Assembly (NCBI GenBank): GCA_964563855.1
Contig: CAZLYU010000001.1
Span: 62,001-126,000 of the forward strand
Length of the DNA stretch: 64,000 bases
Source: JAFGRR01 sp964563855
GTDB taxonomy: Bacteria; Planctomycetota; Phycisphaerae; UBA1845; Fen-1342
Direction of reading: 5' to 3'
Of this stretch, positions 1-8,201 are shown piece after piece (position 1 is the stretch's first letter; every line of letters starts with the position of its first letter). The notes beneath the pieces were generated by a model, which worked only from the letters and a program-made list of their open reading frames with translations, made no database searches and had not been told where the DNA came from. The translations under genes and the position numbers were made by a program.

Positions 1-1
1 G

Positions 2-256
2 AACCTGCAGAAAGAGGTGGGGCCCGTTGACGACGCGGTGCGCATCTTGAAGCATCAGCGCGAGACGTGGGCGATCATCGCAGAGAAGATCGGACAGTTG
101 CGCATCGCCGACGCAGCCGCCAACAGCACGTCGACCGCAGCATCAGACGGGCGCGCGGGCGGAAGCCAATCGACCATGACCAAGCCTTCACAGCAACCGA
201 CGCTACGGCTGGCCGACGATGAACCAGAGGCGGGTTCGCTCAATCTCGAGGGCTAG
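2..256 (+). CDS. C-terminal end of an unidentified protein (cut by the window edge)
   Basis: The reading frame is open to the left edge, so this is probably the last 84 codons of a longer gene; a GTG at 17 could be an internal start but has no convincing ribosome-binding site. The visible part begins with a charged, probably helical stretch (RILKHQRETWAIIAEKIGQL) and ends in a low-complexity Ala/Ser/Thr tail rich in acidic residues. I do not recognise a family. It converges on the glucan phosphorylase gene with only a few bases between the two stop codons. Confidence 0.45.
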   Translation, partial: NLQKEVGPVDDAVRILKHQRETWAIIAEKIGQLRIADAAANSTSTAASDGRAGGSQSTMTKPSQQPTLRLADDEPEAGSLNLEG

Positions 257-262
257 CCGCCG

Positions 263-2821
263 CTACGGCGCCCACGCGACCATGCCTTGGAACAAACGGT
301 TGGGCAAGTCGGCATGCTGCGGCACCACCCGCACCGAATACCCGTAGCGTCCACTGCTGTCGCAAGGCATGTCGCCGGCGAACAGGAACTCGCCGTTCGA
401 GCGCTTTTCCACGAGTTTCAGTGACGCCGCCACGCCGTTGGTCAACTCGCCATCCGCGTCGAGTTGGCCGTAGTAGACCTCGACCGCGACCTGATCGGGT
501 TTCACGCGACCGAGATTGATGTGCGCCTTGAGCGGCATCCGGTCGCCGACCTTGAGCACCTGCTGCGCGTCAGTCGCGACGTCGACCACGCGGACATCAC
601 TCCACTGTTTGCGCAGCTCCTCTTTCCATTTGGTCAGTTCCGTCGCCAGTTTGAAATCCGCGTGGCACAGCGCGAGGTAGCGTTCGACCGCGGGCTGGTA
701 GAAGTTCTTGTTGTACTCCTTAAGCATGCGATGGGTGTTAAAGACCGGACAGATCGTCCGCATCGAGTCTTTCACCCGCGCGATCCAGCGACGCGGCACG
801 TCGTCCGCCGAGCGTTCGTAGAACATGGGAACGATTTCTCGCTCGAGCAGGTTGTAAAGCGCTTCGCTCTCCACGTGATCCTGATAGCCGAGGTCTTCGA
901 ACAAGCGTCCATCGCCGATCGCCCAGCCGTTCTCGCCGTTGTACGCCTCGGGCCACCAGCCATCGAGACACGAGAGATTCAGCCCGCCGTTCGGCGGAAC
1001 TTTCATGCCGCTGGTGCCGCTCGCTTCATGCGTGTGCAGCGGATTGTTCAGCCAGATGTCGACCCCGCGCACCATGACCCGCGCCATGCCCATGTCATAG
1101 TTTTCGAGAAAGACGATGCGGCGTCGGAACTCGGGTCGGTTGCAGAGCGCCGCGACTTCCTTGATGAGTTCTTTGCCCGCGCTATCCGCTGGGTGGGCCT
1201 TGCCCGCGAAGACAAACTGCACCGGGCGCTCTTTGCTCGCCAGGATCCCGCGCAAGCGGTCGAGGTTTCGAAAGAGCAGCGTGGCCCGCTTGTATGGCGC
1301 AAAACGCCGCGCGAAGCCAATGGTGAGCGCATCGGGGTCGAGCACCTCCTCCGCCGCGCGGATCTCCGGTTGCGGGGCGCCGCGACGGCCGAGCTGCGCC
1401 CGCAGCCGCTGTCGCACCGAGGCGATCATGCGTTCGCGACGCCGCTCGTGCACGCGCCAGAGCTCGGTGTCGGGGATCTCGGAGATGCGGCGCCACACAT
1501 CCGGATCGTCTGGTTCGTCAAACCACGCCGGGCCGAGATACTGGTCGAGCAGATCGGCCATCTGCGGGCTGGTCCAATACTGAAGATGCACGCCGTTGGT
1601 CACGTGACCGATCGGAATTTCCTGACGCGGCACCTCCGGCCAGCAGCTTTGCCACATGCCGCGCGACACGTCGCCGTGCAGCCGGCTGACGCCGTTGTTG
1701 CGGTAGCTCGTGCGCAAGGCAAGGTTGGGCATGTTGAACGCGCCGAGCGCGTCGTGGCCCTCGCGACCGAGCGCCAGCAATTCGCCGTGCGTGATGCCGA
1801 GCTCGTCAGCCATCCATCCCAGGCGTCGCTCGACCAAGCCCGCGTCGAAGCGGTCGATGCCGGCGGGAACGGGCGTGTGCGTGGTGAAGACGTTGCCGCC
1901 CGACACGGCCTCCAGCGCCTCGGCGTATGACAGCTTGTGTTCGGTCATCGCGCTGCGAATGCGTTCGAGTGCGAGGAACGCGGCATGTCCTTCGTTCATG
2001 TGGCAGACGGTCGGCTCAACGCCGACCGCGCGCAGCGCCCGCAAGCCGCCAATGCCCAGCAGGATCTCCTGCTGAATGCGCAAGTCGTTGTCGCCGCCGT
2101 ACAGCCGCGACGTAATCGCGCGCATCTCCGGCCGATTCTCGGGGACATCGCAGTCTAGCAGATAGAGCGTCACCCGCCCGACGCCGACGCGCCAGATTTG
2201 AGCGTAGCAGGTCTGATTGGCGTCCATCTTCACGGCGACGCGCAGTTGGCGTTCGTCGCTGTCGCGCACCGGCGAAACCGGCCACTGATGAAAGTCGTAG
2301 TGCGGATAGCGCTCGAGCTGCCATCCGTCCTCCGTCAGCTCTTGAATGAAGTAGCCGCTGCGATACATCAACCCCAGCGCGACCAGCGGAATGCCCAAGT
2401 CCGACGCGCTCTTCAAATGATCCCCGGCCAGCACGCCCAGACCGCCGGAGTAGATCGGCAAGCACTCGTGCAGGCCGAACTCCGCCGAGAAGTACGCGAT
2501 CACCTCGTGCTTGCGCTGCGGGTAGTGCTCGTCGAACCAGGTGCGGCTGTGACGATAGATATAGAACTGATCGGCGACCCGCGTGAGCAGCGACACGTAC
2601 GCTTTGTCGGCGGCGGCTTCCGTGAGGCGCTCCTGGTCGATACGCCACAGCAGCGCGACCGGGTTGTGGCCCAGCTCCTCCCACAAGTCCGGATCCAGCC
2701 GACGAAACAGGTCGATCGCGCCCGGGGTCCACGTCCACCAGAGGTTGTACGCGAGCTGGCGTAGCGGTTCGAGCGGCTCCGGCAACGCCGGAACCACTAC
2801 AAACGATCGAAGTGACTGCAT
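263..2821 (-). CDS. glgP: alpha-glucan phosphorylase (DUF3417-type glycogen/maltodextrin phosphorylase)
   Basis: Releases glucose-1-phosphate from alpha-1,4-glucans in the cytoplasm using pyridoxal phosphate. The N-terminus (FVVVPALPEPLEPLRQLAYN, NLWWTW) is the DUF3417 region typical of the short-form alpha-glucan phosphorylase family, and the length of 852 residues fits. The PLP-lysine motif appears as EASGTSGMK, with Lys607, followed by PPNGGLNLS. An upstream in-frame start at 2899 exists, but the ATG at 2821 is preferred: it is preceded by GGGAGAG and begins directly at the conserved MQSLRSF. The next gene upstream is a phosphohexomutase in the same orientation (about 107 bp away), which could convert the released glucose-1-phosphate to the 6-phosphate, so a glycogen-use pair is plausible. 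Confidence 0.93.
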   Translation of the reverse strand: MQSLRSFVVVPALPEPLEPLRQLAYNLWWTWTPGAIDLFRRLDPDLWEELGHNPVALLWRIDQERLTEAAADKAYVSLLTRVADQFYIYRHSRTWFDEHYPQRKHEVIAYFSAEFGLHECLPIYSGGLGVLAGDHLKSASDLGIPLVALGLMYRSGYFIQELTEDGWQLERYPHYDFHQWPVSPVRDSDERQLRVAVKMDANQTCYAQIWRVGVGRVTLYLLDCDVPENRPEMRAITSRLYGGDNDLRIQQEILLGIGGLRALRAVGVEPTVCHMNEGHAAFLALERIRSAMTEHKLSYAEALEAVSGGNVFTTHTPVPAGIDRFDAGLVERRLGWMADELGITHGELLALGREGHDALGAFNMPNLALRTSYRNNGVSRLHGDVSRGMWQSCWPEVPRQEIPIGHVTNGVHLQYWTSPQMADLLDQYLGPAWFDEPDDPDVWRRISEIPDTELWRVHERRRERMIASVRQRLRAQLGRRGAPQPEIRAAEEVLDPDALTIGFARRFAPYKRATLLFRNLDRLRGILASKERPVQFVFAGKAHPADSAGKELIKEVAALCNRPEFRRRIVFLENYDMGMARVMVRGVDIWLNNPLHTHEASGTSGMKVPPNGGLNLSCLDGWWPEAYNGENGWAIGDGRLFEDLGYQDHVESEALYNLLEREIVPMFYERSADDVPRRWIARVKDSMRTICPVFNTHRMLKEYNKNFYQPAVERYLALCHADFKLATELTKWKEELRKQWSDVRVVDVATDAQQVLKVGDRMPLKAHINLGRVKPDQVAVEVYYGQLDADGELTNGVAASLKLVEKRSNGEFLFAGDMPCDSSGRYGYSVRVVPQHADLPNRLFQGMVAWAP

Positions 2822-2928
2822 TCCTACGCTCTCCCATTCGCGGGCGACTGGTTCATGCCGCTCAACGGCGGACTCGCGACGATGGTGCGGGCGGAGCATG
2901 CCTGCACCGCGCTCGTCAAGTGGTGAAT

Positions 2929-4263
2929 CTAGAGCTTCGCGGCCTCGCGCACTCGTGCGATCAACTGCCGCGCCACGTCCGCGTCACGCGCCTCGGCCAG
3001 CACGCGAACGATCGGCTCGGTATTGGACGCACGCAAGTGCACCCAGCCTTGGTCAAAATCGATGCGAACCCCGTCCGCCCGGTTGAGGCGCTCGCCGCGG
3101 AAGACGCGGGCCACACTCTCGATTGCCTCCGCGGCGCGGGTGGGCGTGCATTCCATCTTGTCTTTCACGATCGCGTACGCCGGCACCGTTTCGACCAGTT
3201 CGCTCAGCCGCATGCCGGTGTCGGCCATGAGTTGCAGGATGAGGCTCATCGCCGACAAGCTGTCGCGGATCCACGAGATGCGCGGATCGATCACGCCGCC
3301 GTTGCCCTCGCCGCCAATGACGCCGCCCTCTTGTTTCAGCGCGCGGGCGACATGCGACTCGCCGACCGGCGTGCGAATCGTGCGCACGCCATACTCCGCT
3401 GCGACGTCGTCGATCATGCGCGAGGTGCTCAGATTCGCCGCGACCGGCCCCTTCCGCCGCGAGAGCACGCTCTTCACGGCGAGCGCCAAGGTGTACTCTT
3501 CACCGACAAACTCGCCGCGCTCGTCGATCAGCGCGAGCCGATCGGCGTCCGGATCTTGCACGAATCCGATCGCCGCCCCGTTGTCGACCACGGCGCGGCA
3601 GGTCTCCGTGACATTTTCGCGGAGCGGCTCGGGCGGATGCGCGAACAACCCGCTCGGCTCGCCATTGACGTGGATGACCTCGCAGCCGAGTTCCGCCAGC
3701 AGTTCGGGGCTGTAGAGACAGCCGGCGCCGTTCACGCTGTCGAGCACGACTTTCGTGCCGCGGAGCGGCGCCGGATCAACCTCGAGCGCCTCGCGCACCG
3801 CGCGAACGTGAGCCGATCCGACGCTGTCGTCATGCTGAAGCGGTTCGAAATCCGCATTGATGAAGCGATACGCACCGCGTGCGCGAACGTCGCTGATTCG
3901 CTCGACCAGCGCCGGGTCGGGCGCGAGGCCTTCGTGGTTTAAAAACTTCAGGCCGTTCCAAGGCTGCGGATTGTGGCTGGCGGTGATCATCAGACCGCCT
4001 TCGAAATCGCCTTGGCCGATTGCGCGGCCGATGGTCGGGGTCATCACCACGCCCAGGTCGGTGACCGCTGCGCCCGATGCGGTCAGGCCGGCCGCCGCCG
4101 CCGCCGCGTACATCTCACCCGAGGGACGGGTGTCGCGGCCCAGCGCCAGACGACCGCCGTTCATCACCGTGGCGAACGCTTGGGCGAACTGCAGCACAAC
4201 TCCCGCGGTGAGCGTTTCGCCGACGAGTCCGCGAACACCCGATATGGAAACGATCAGTGACAT
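2929..4263 (-). CDS. phosphohexomutase (phosphoglucosamine / phosphoglucomutase / phosphomannomutase family)
   Basis: Alpha-D-phosphohexomutase of 444 residues. The four family signatures are all visible: the phosphoserine loop TASHNPQPWNG (Ser96), the metal-binding loop DPDADRL (237-243), the sugar-specificity loop GEGNGG (318-323) and the phosphate-binding loop RASNTEP near residue 413. The overall pattern is closest to GlmM/ManB-like bacterial enzymes (GEGNGGVIDPRI is common in archaeal-type phosphoglucosamine/phosphomannomutases), but the substrate cannot be fixed from sequence alone. Its position just upstream of glgP suggests a role in glucose-1-phosphate metabolism; cell-wall GlcN-1-P synthesis is the alternative. 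The ATG start gives the normal N-terminus (MSLIVSISGVRG). Confidence 0.88.
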   Translation of the reverse strand: MSLIVSISGVRGLVGETLTAGVVLQFAQAFATVMNGGRLALGRDTRPSGEMYAAAAAAGLTASGAAVTDLGVVMTPTIGRAIGQGDFEGGLMITASHNPQPWNGLKFLNHEGLAPDPALVERISDVRARGAYRFINADFEPLQHDDSVGSAHVRAVREALEVDPAPLRGTKVVLDSVNGAGCLYSPELLAELGCEVIHVNGEPSGLFAHPPEPLRENVTETCRAVVDNGAAIGFVQDPDADRLALIDERGEFVGEEYTLALAVKSVLSRRKGPVAANLSTSRMIDDVAAEYGVRTIRTPVGESHVARALKQEGGVIGGEGNGGVIDPRISWIRDSLSAMSLILQLMADTGMRLSELVETVPAYAIVKDKMECTPTRAAEAIESVARVFRGERLNRADGVRIDFDQGWVHLRASNTEPIVRVLAEARDADVARQLIARVREAAKL

Positions 4264-4705
4264 CCGTGTACCTCTGAAAGCTTCAAGCTGGCGTAACGCG
4301 CCGCCGCCCGCAGTATGCTGCAGCGGCGAAGGGGCGTCTACTCGGAAGCGGCGGGGGAAATGCGGTGCGAAAGTCGGCCGGGGGCCGGAGGACGCGAGAC
4401 ACTTTGGCGGGCTCTGTCGCCATTGACAGCGGACGTTCTCGGACGCGTACCGCCAGTACGCGTAAGTCCTTGATTTATCGAACCTTCGATGCGCCTCGTC
4501 TCTGTGGACCAGTTGTCAACCAGTTTTCCCGCGGGTTAAAATCTCCATCGGAGCGGAAACGGAGCAGGGGCGTCGGCTGGGCGAGCCAACGCTTCTCCAA
4601 GTCGCGGCGTGCATCTCAAGCCCGTTCCGGGCGCTGGAGCCGCGGCGCCTAGCCCCTGCATGACAGAGCGTCATTTTGCTGCGCGCTGCTCGGAGGCGTT
4701 GCGTC
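4264..4705. other. 442-bp divergent intergenic region with strong hairpins
   Basis: No convincing coding frame. Two secondary-structure signals stand out. At 4441-4469 the sequence ACGCGTAC is followed by five bases and its exact reverse complement GTACGCGT, with GGAC/GTCC able to extend the stem. At 4564-4571 GCAGGGGC is exactly complementary to GCCCCTGC at 4652-4659, enclosing smaller hairpins (CGTCGGCT/AGCCAACG with one mismatch near 4571-4591, and GCCCG-TTC-CGGGC near 4620-4632). It may hold regulatory RNA, a leader, or promoters for the two divergent genes. I do not recognise a known RNA family. Confidence 0.4.
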
Positions 4706-5404
4706 ATGGTCAAGTCGATTGCCCGCCGAGACGTGTTTCTCGACGTCTGCACCCAGTTCGACTATCTCCACCCCCACGGTCAACGCCCCATTGCGAATCT
4801 CCCAACGCTGACGCGTGCGCTGAAGCGCGGGCTGGCGTTCGTACGCTGGAGTAAGGCGTCGCTCGTGAGCTGCGTCGAACTCCGACGCCCGAGCGACGGC
4901 CCGCACGGTGATTCGCGCGCCTGCGTCCGCGGCACCCGTGGGCAGCGCAAGCCTAGCTACACGCTGATGCCCAGTCGGATCATGATCGATTCCGACGGCT
5001 CACACACGGTCGGACTCGACGTGCTGCTCCAGCACCAGCAAGTCATTCTCGTAAAAAACGACCGCGATCCGTTCGCCAATCCCAAGATCGACCGCTTGCT
5101 CACCGAAGTCCCAGCCGACCAATTCGTCATCTGGGGCGTCGATCTCGAAGTCACCGTCCGGCTGCTCGCGCTGGGATTGTTGCTGCGCGGCCGTCGCGTC
5201 GCCGTCATCGCCGACGCTTGCGGTTATTGGGATCCCGAGCAGGCGGACATGACCCTTCGGCAACTGCAAGCCAAGGGTTGCCACGTGGTTACGGCCCGCG
5301 AGTTCGTGCGCGAGCGCCTCGCCGCCCGCCGACATCCCCGCCGCGTCTTCGAAGGTTTTAACCCGGCTGACATCGAAACGGCGGGCTCGACCGCGAAGCG
5401 CTAG
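4706..5404 (+). CDS. isochorismatase-fold cysteine-hydrolase-like protein lacking the catalytic cysteine
   Basis: The fold is recognised from the N-terminal strand and acidic residue (VFLDVCTQFDYL, matching the usual DVQNDF motif), the lysine region (ILVKNDRDPF) and the segment before the last strands (WGVDLEVTVRLLALGLLLRG then VAVIADACG). In active nicotinamidase/isochorismatase enzymes the cysteine nucleophile sits in a G-x-x-T-x-x-C-V motif; here the aligned residue is Thr150 (codon 5153-5155). The Asp and Lys of the triad appear kept but the nucleophile is lost, so a non-hydrolytic or altered activity is inferred. The ATG at 4706 is chosen because CGGAGG lies 9 bases upstream; a farther start at 4676 is less supported. 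It is followed 44 bp later by der. Confidence 0.7.
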   Translation: MVKSIARRDVFLDVCTQFDYLHPHGQRPIANLPTLTRALKRGLAFVRWSKASLVSCVELRRPSDGPHGDSRACVRGTRGQRKPSYTLMPSRIMIDSDGSHTVGLDVLLQHQQVILVKNDRDPFANPKIDRLLTEVPADQFVIWGVDLEVTVRLLALGLLLRGRRVAVIADACGYWDPEQADMTLRQLQAKGCHVVTAREFVRERLAARRHPRRVFEGFNPADIETAGSTAKR

Positions 5405-5448
5405 TTCGCGGCACGCGTCGACACGCCGTTGCTCGTATCATCGCGGGC

Positions 5449-6774
5449 ATGCGTCTGCCTCGCGTCGTCATTGTCGGGCGTCCCAACGTCGGCAAGAGTT
5501 CGCTGCTCAACATGCTGACCCGCACGCGCGTGAGCATCGTCGACCCACGCGCCGGCATCACCCGCGACCGCGTCGCCGTCATTCTCGAACACGACGAGCA
5601 CTACCTCGAGCTCATCGACACCGGCGGCATCGGCATCGTCGACGACGATCAGCTCGAAGACCACGTTGAAGAGCAAATCCAATTCGCCCTGCGCGAGGCC
5701 GACGCGATCATCTTCGTCACCGACGTCCGCGACGGCGTCACGCCGATGGATGTCGAGATCGCCCAGCGACTTCGCAAGCTCGATCGCCCGGTTATCGCCG
5801 CCGTCAACAAGGTCGACGAGCCGAAGCTCGAACCCGCCGCGGCTGAGTTTGTGACGCTCGGATTCGGCGCGCCCGTGTCGCTGTCCGCCCACCACGCGCT
5901 CGGCCGTACGCCGCTGCTCGAGCGCATCCGGGCGCTGCTCGGCGACGACATCGGCCGCGAGCCGCCGGCCAAGCCGGTCATGAAACTTGCGATCATCGGC
6001 AAGCGCAACGCGGGCAAGAGCACACTGGTCAACGCGCTAGCCGGTCAAGAGCGGGTCATCGTGAGTGAGACCCCGGGAACCACGCGCGACGCCGTCGACG
6101 TCATCTTCGAACGCGACGGCCGCACGTTTGTCGCGATCGACACGGCGGGGGTGCGCAAGAAGCGCAGCATGAACGATATCGACTTCTACTCTTACACCCG
6201 GGCGCTGGCCTCGGTGCGCCGCTGCGACGTGGTCATGTACCTGATCGACGCGACCGTCCCGATCAGCGAAGTCGATATGAAGCTGATCGCCGCGGTGCTG
6301 GACGAGTACAAGCCCATGCTGCTGGCGATCAACAAGTGGGATCTCGTGAAGGGGCGGGCCGGCGCCGAAGACTACGCCGACTATCTCGCCAAAGTCTTGC
6401 CCCACGCGCCGTACGCGCCAATCAGTTTCATGACCGCGCAGGACGGCCGCAACATCGGGGCGGCGGTCGAGGCGGCGCAGACGCTGCACAATCAGGCGCT
6501 GCAGCGCATGTCGACGGCGCGGCTGAACGAGGCCCTGCAGCTCATCCTGTCGGTTCGCGGCCCGTCGGCCAAACGCGGGACGAAGCAGGTCAAGATCTAT
6601 TACGCGACCCAGATCTCGACCACCCCGCCGACCATTGTCTTCTTCTGCAACGACCCCAACGCCGTGACCGAGAACTACCGGCGGTTCATGGAGAACCGGC
6701 TCCGCGAGCTCACGCCGTTCAAGGAAGTGCCGCTGCGATTGCTGTTTCGTCCGCGGAGCGGCCGCGATTCCTGA
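5449..6774 (+). CDS. der: ribosome-assembly GTPase Der (EngA)
   Basis: Essential GTPase with two tandem GTP-binding domains that acts in maturation of the 50S ribosomal subunit. The first P-loop is GRPNVGKSS (residues 10-18), with DTGG and NKVD; the second is GKRNAGKST (about residue 185), with DTAGVRKKR and NKWD. The C-terminal KH-like domain ends with the usual YATQISTTPPTIVFFCNDP and RFMENRLRE patterns. At 441 residues the length is normal. It lies 44 bp after the isochorismatase-like gene and may be co-transcribed with it. Confidence 0.97.
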   Translation: MRLPRVVIVGRPNVGKSSLLNMLTRTRVSIVDPRAGITRDRVAVILEHDEHYLELIDTGGIGIVDDDQLEDHVEEQIQFALREADAIIFVTDVRDGVTPMDVEIAQRLRKLDRPVIAAVNKVDEPKLEPAAAEFVTLGFGAPVSLSAHHALGRTPLLERIRALLGDDIGREPPAKPVMKLAIIGKRNAGKSTLVNALAGQERVIVSETPGTTRDAVDVIFERDGRTFVAIDTAGVRKKRSMNDIDFYSYTRALASVRRCDVVMYLIDATVPISEVDMKLIAAVLDEYKPMLLAINKWDLVKGRAGAEDYADYLAKVLPHAPYAPISFMTAQDGRNIGAAVEAAQTLHNQALQRMSTARLNEALQLILSVRGPSAKRGTKQVKIYYATQISTTPPTIVFFCNDPNAVTENYRRFMENRLRELTPFKEVPLRLLFRPRSGRDS

Positions 6775-6791
6775 GGGTTCAACGGGCAGAG

Positions 6792-6820
6792 GTCCAAGGT
6801 TCAAGGTTCAGGGTGCAAGA
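6792..6820. repeat. short direct repeats of AAGGTTC
   Basis: Just after der the sequence GTCCAAGGTTCAAGGTTCAG carries two adjacent AAGGTTC units and a third degraded one (AGGGTGCAAG). Such short repeats are visible only here in this gap; a function is unknown. Confidence 0.4.
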
Positions 6821-6899
6821 TCGTCGGGCCTCGACGCCAGAATCAAACACCGACGCATATCTGGGCCGGCATGGATGCATTAGGGAAAACAGAACTCCG

Positions 6900-8201
6900 C
6901 TACTGAGGCAACGCATGCAGATTGCCTGCAATCTGCCGCGCCAGCTCGAAGTCGATCGGAAATCCGCTGTCCGGGCCGTGGCAGCGCAGACACACATAGT
7001 CGACGTGGATCGCCGCGCGACCCTCCCCATCGAGCGCGAGCGCCGCGCCGTCAGGCGTGAACATGTTGACGGGCCCTGCGAGGTCGGCGTCGAGCCGGAA
7101 GACGTGCGAGCGTACGTCGCCGATCGGTGCCGGGCCGACCGCGGTCGGGGGCGCAGGGGCGCCGCTTAGCCCGGCAAACGGCATGTGGCAGCTTTCGCAG
7201 TTCAGCGGCTCGCTATATCCGCCGCGTACGAACACTGCGCCGCCGTGCGAAGCCATGTTCATCTCGCGATGACACGCACGGCAATCGTTGCGAATGCCGG
7301 TCTCGGGCGTGTACGTCGCGGACGCGTGCGGATCGTGACACCAGCCGCACTGAAACGTGCTGTGACCGCCGCTGACGCGCACTTCGGCGATCTGCGTGTT
7401 GGGGTTGATAAAGCCGTCGTGTTTCACCACGACCCGCGTTGGGTCGTCGCCTTGCAGGTGGCACTGCACGCAGCCGTCGCTGGTCTGGTTGACGTAGAGG
7501 TCGCGGCGTTGGGGTACGCGGGCGTGGCGCGAGCCCGGACCATGGCAGGTCTCGCAGCCGACGCCCGTCTCCGTCCAGCGTCCCTCCACGCCGGGCCGAC
7601 CGTCTTGAGACGCCGGGTTGCTCACCGTGACGGGTTCCGCGTTCACGACGTGACAGCGGATGCATTCGAAGGAGAAGGGCGTCGGCGGCGTCGCGTCGGG
7701 CAAGTACGCCGTGAATCCGCCGGGGCGACCCGTCGCCGGCAGCGGCAGGACGTATTGCGCCGGTTCGCCGCCCAGTGCTGCATCCGTGAGTAAGAAGCCG
7801 TTCATATCCACAAATAGCGCGTTCTTCGTATAGCCGCCAATGACGTAAGCGATGTTGCTCCACGTCAACCCGCCTGGCGGCGTCGGGACACCCGCGCGAT
7901 CGCCCACTGCTGAATAGGTCGGCGGCACGCCTTGCGCTACCTGCAGCGCCTGCGTGTGTCCGTGCGCTTCGCTGAGGTTTGCGATCGCCGGGTGACACGC
8001 ACTGCACGCCGCCGACCCGATGAACTCGGCCCCGCCGTTGGTCGGATCGGTTGTGTTTGCAAAGACAAAGTCTTCCGGAAAGGCCTCGCTCGGAGCCTCC
8101 GGACAGCCCGGCGAAGCGAGCACGGCGAGCGTTGCGCAGAGCAGGGTCACTCCCGCGCGAAGCGGGCGCCAAGCGGTTACTGCTGATGACACATCACGCA
8201 T
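6900..8201 (-). CDS. octahaem c-type cytochrome, probable lipoprotein
   Basis: Exported electron carrier with eight CxxCH haem-attachment sites: CSACH, CIRCH, CETCH, CVQCH, CGWCH, CRACH, CESCH and CLRCH. The motif spacing and the GPGSRHAR and CHDPHA contexts resemble the cytochrome c554/doubled-CXXCH families. The N-terminus has a hydrophobic stretch (AGVTLLCATLAVLASPGC) that ends in a cysteine, so a lipoprotein is possible, though the lipobox is imperfect. The ATG at 8201 is chosen; it overlaps the end of the upstream NHL-cytochrome gene by 25 bp, which implies translational coupling. It is the last gene of a three-gene operon transcribed away from the porin operon. Confidence 0.88.
   Translation of the reverse strand: MRDVSSAVTAWRPLRAGVTLLCATLAVLASPGCPEAPSEAFPEDFVFANTTDPTNGGAEFIGSAACSACHPAIANLSEAHGHTQALQVAQGVPPTYSAVGDRAGVPTPPGGLTWSNIAYVIGGYTKNALFVDMNGFLLTDAALGGEPAQYVLPLPATGRPGGFTAYLPDATPPTPFSFECIRCHVVNAEPVTVSNPASQDGRPGVEGRWTETGVGCETCHGPGSRHARVPQRRDLYVNQTSDGCVQCHLQGDDPTRVVVKHDGFINPNTQIAEVRVSGGHSTFQCGWCHDPHASATYTPETGIRNDCRACHREMNMASHGGAVFVRGGYSEPLNCESCHMPFAGLSGAPAPPTAVGPAPIGDVRSHVFRLDADLAGPVNMFTPDGAALALDGEGRAAIHVDYVCLRCHGPDSGFPIDFELARQIAGNLHALPQ

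Noticed and set aside
464..1930. Long plus-strand open frame opposite the glucan phosphorylase
   Set aside because: It is antisense to a clear family member; its translation is Arg/Ala/His-rich without domain signs, as expected from GC-rich shadow frames. The same holds for 2812-3942, 9272-10696, 31073-32662, 36460-37881, 38628-40079, 42501-44057, 44356-46395 and 46432-48111.
4564..4659. 4.5S (SRP) RNA, 6S RNA or selenocysteine tRNA
   Set aside because: The SRP tetraloop region (GGAAGGAAGCAG-like) and tRNA T-loop sequence are absent, and the fold does not match 6S.
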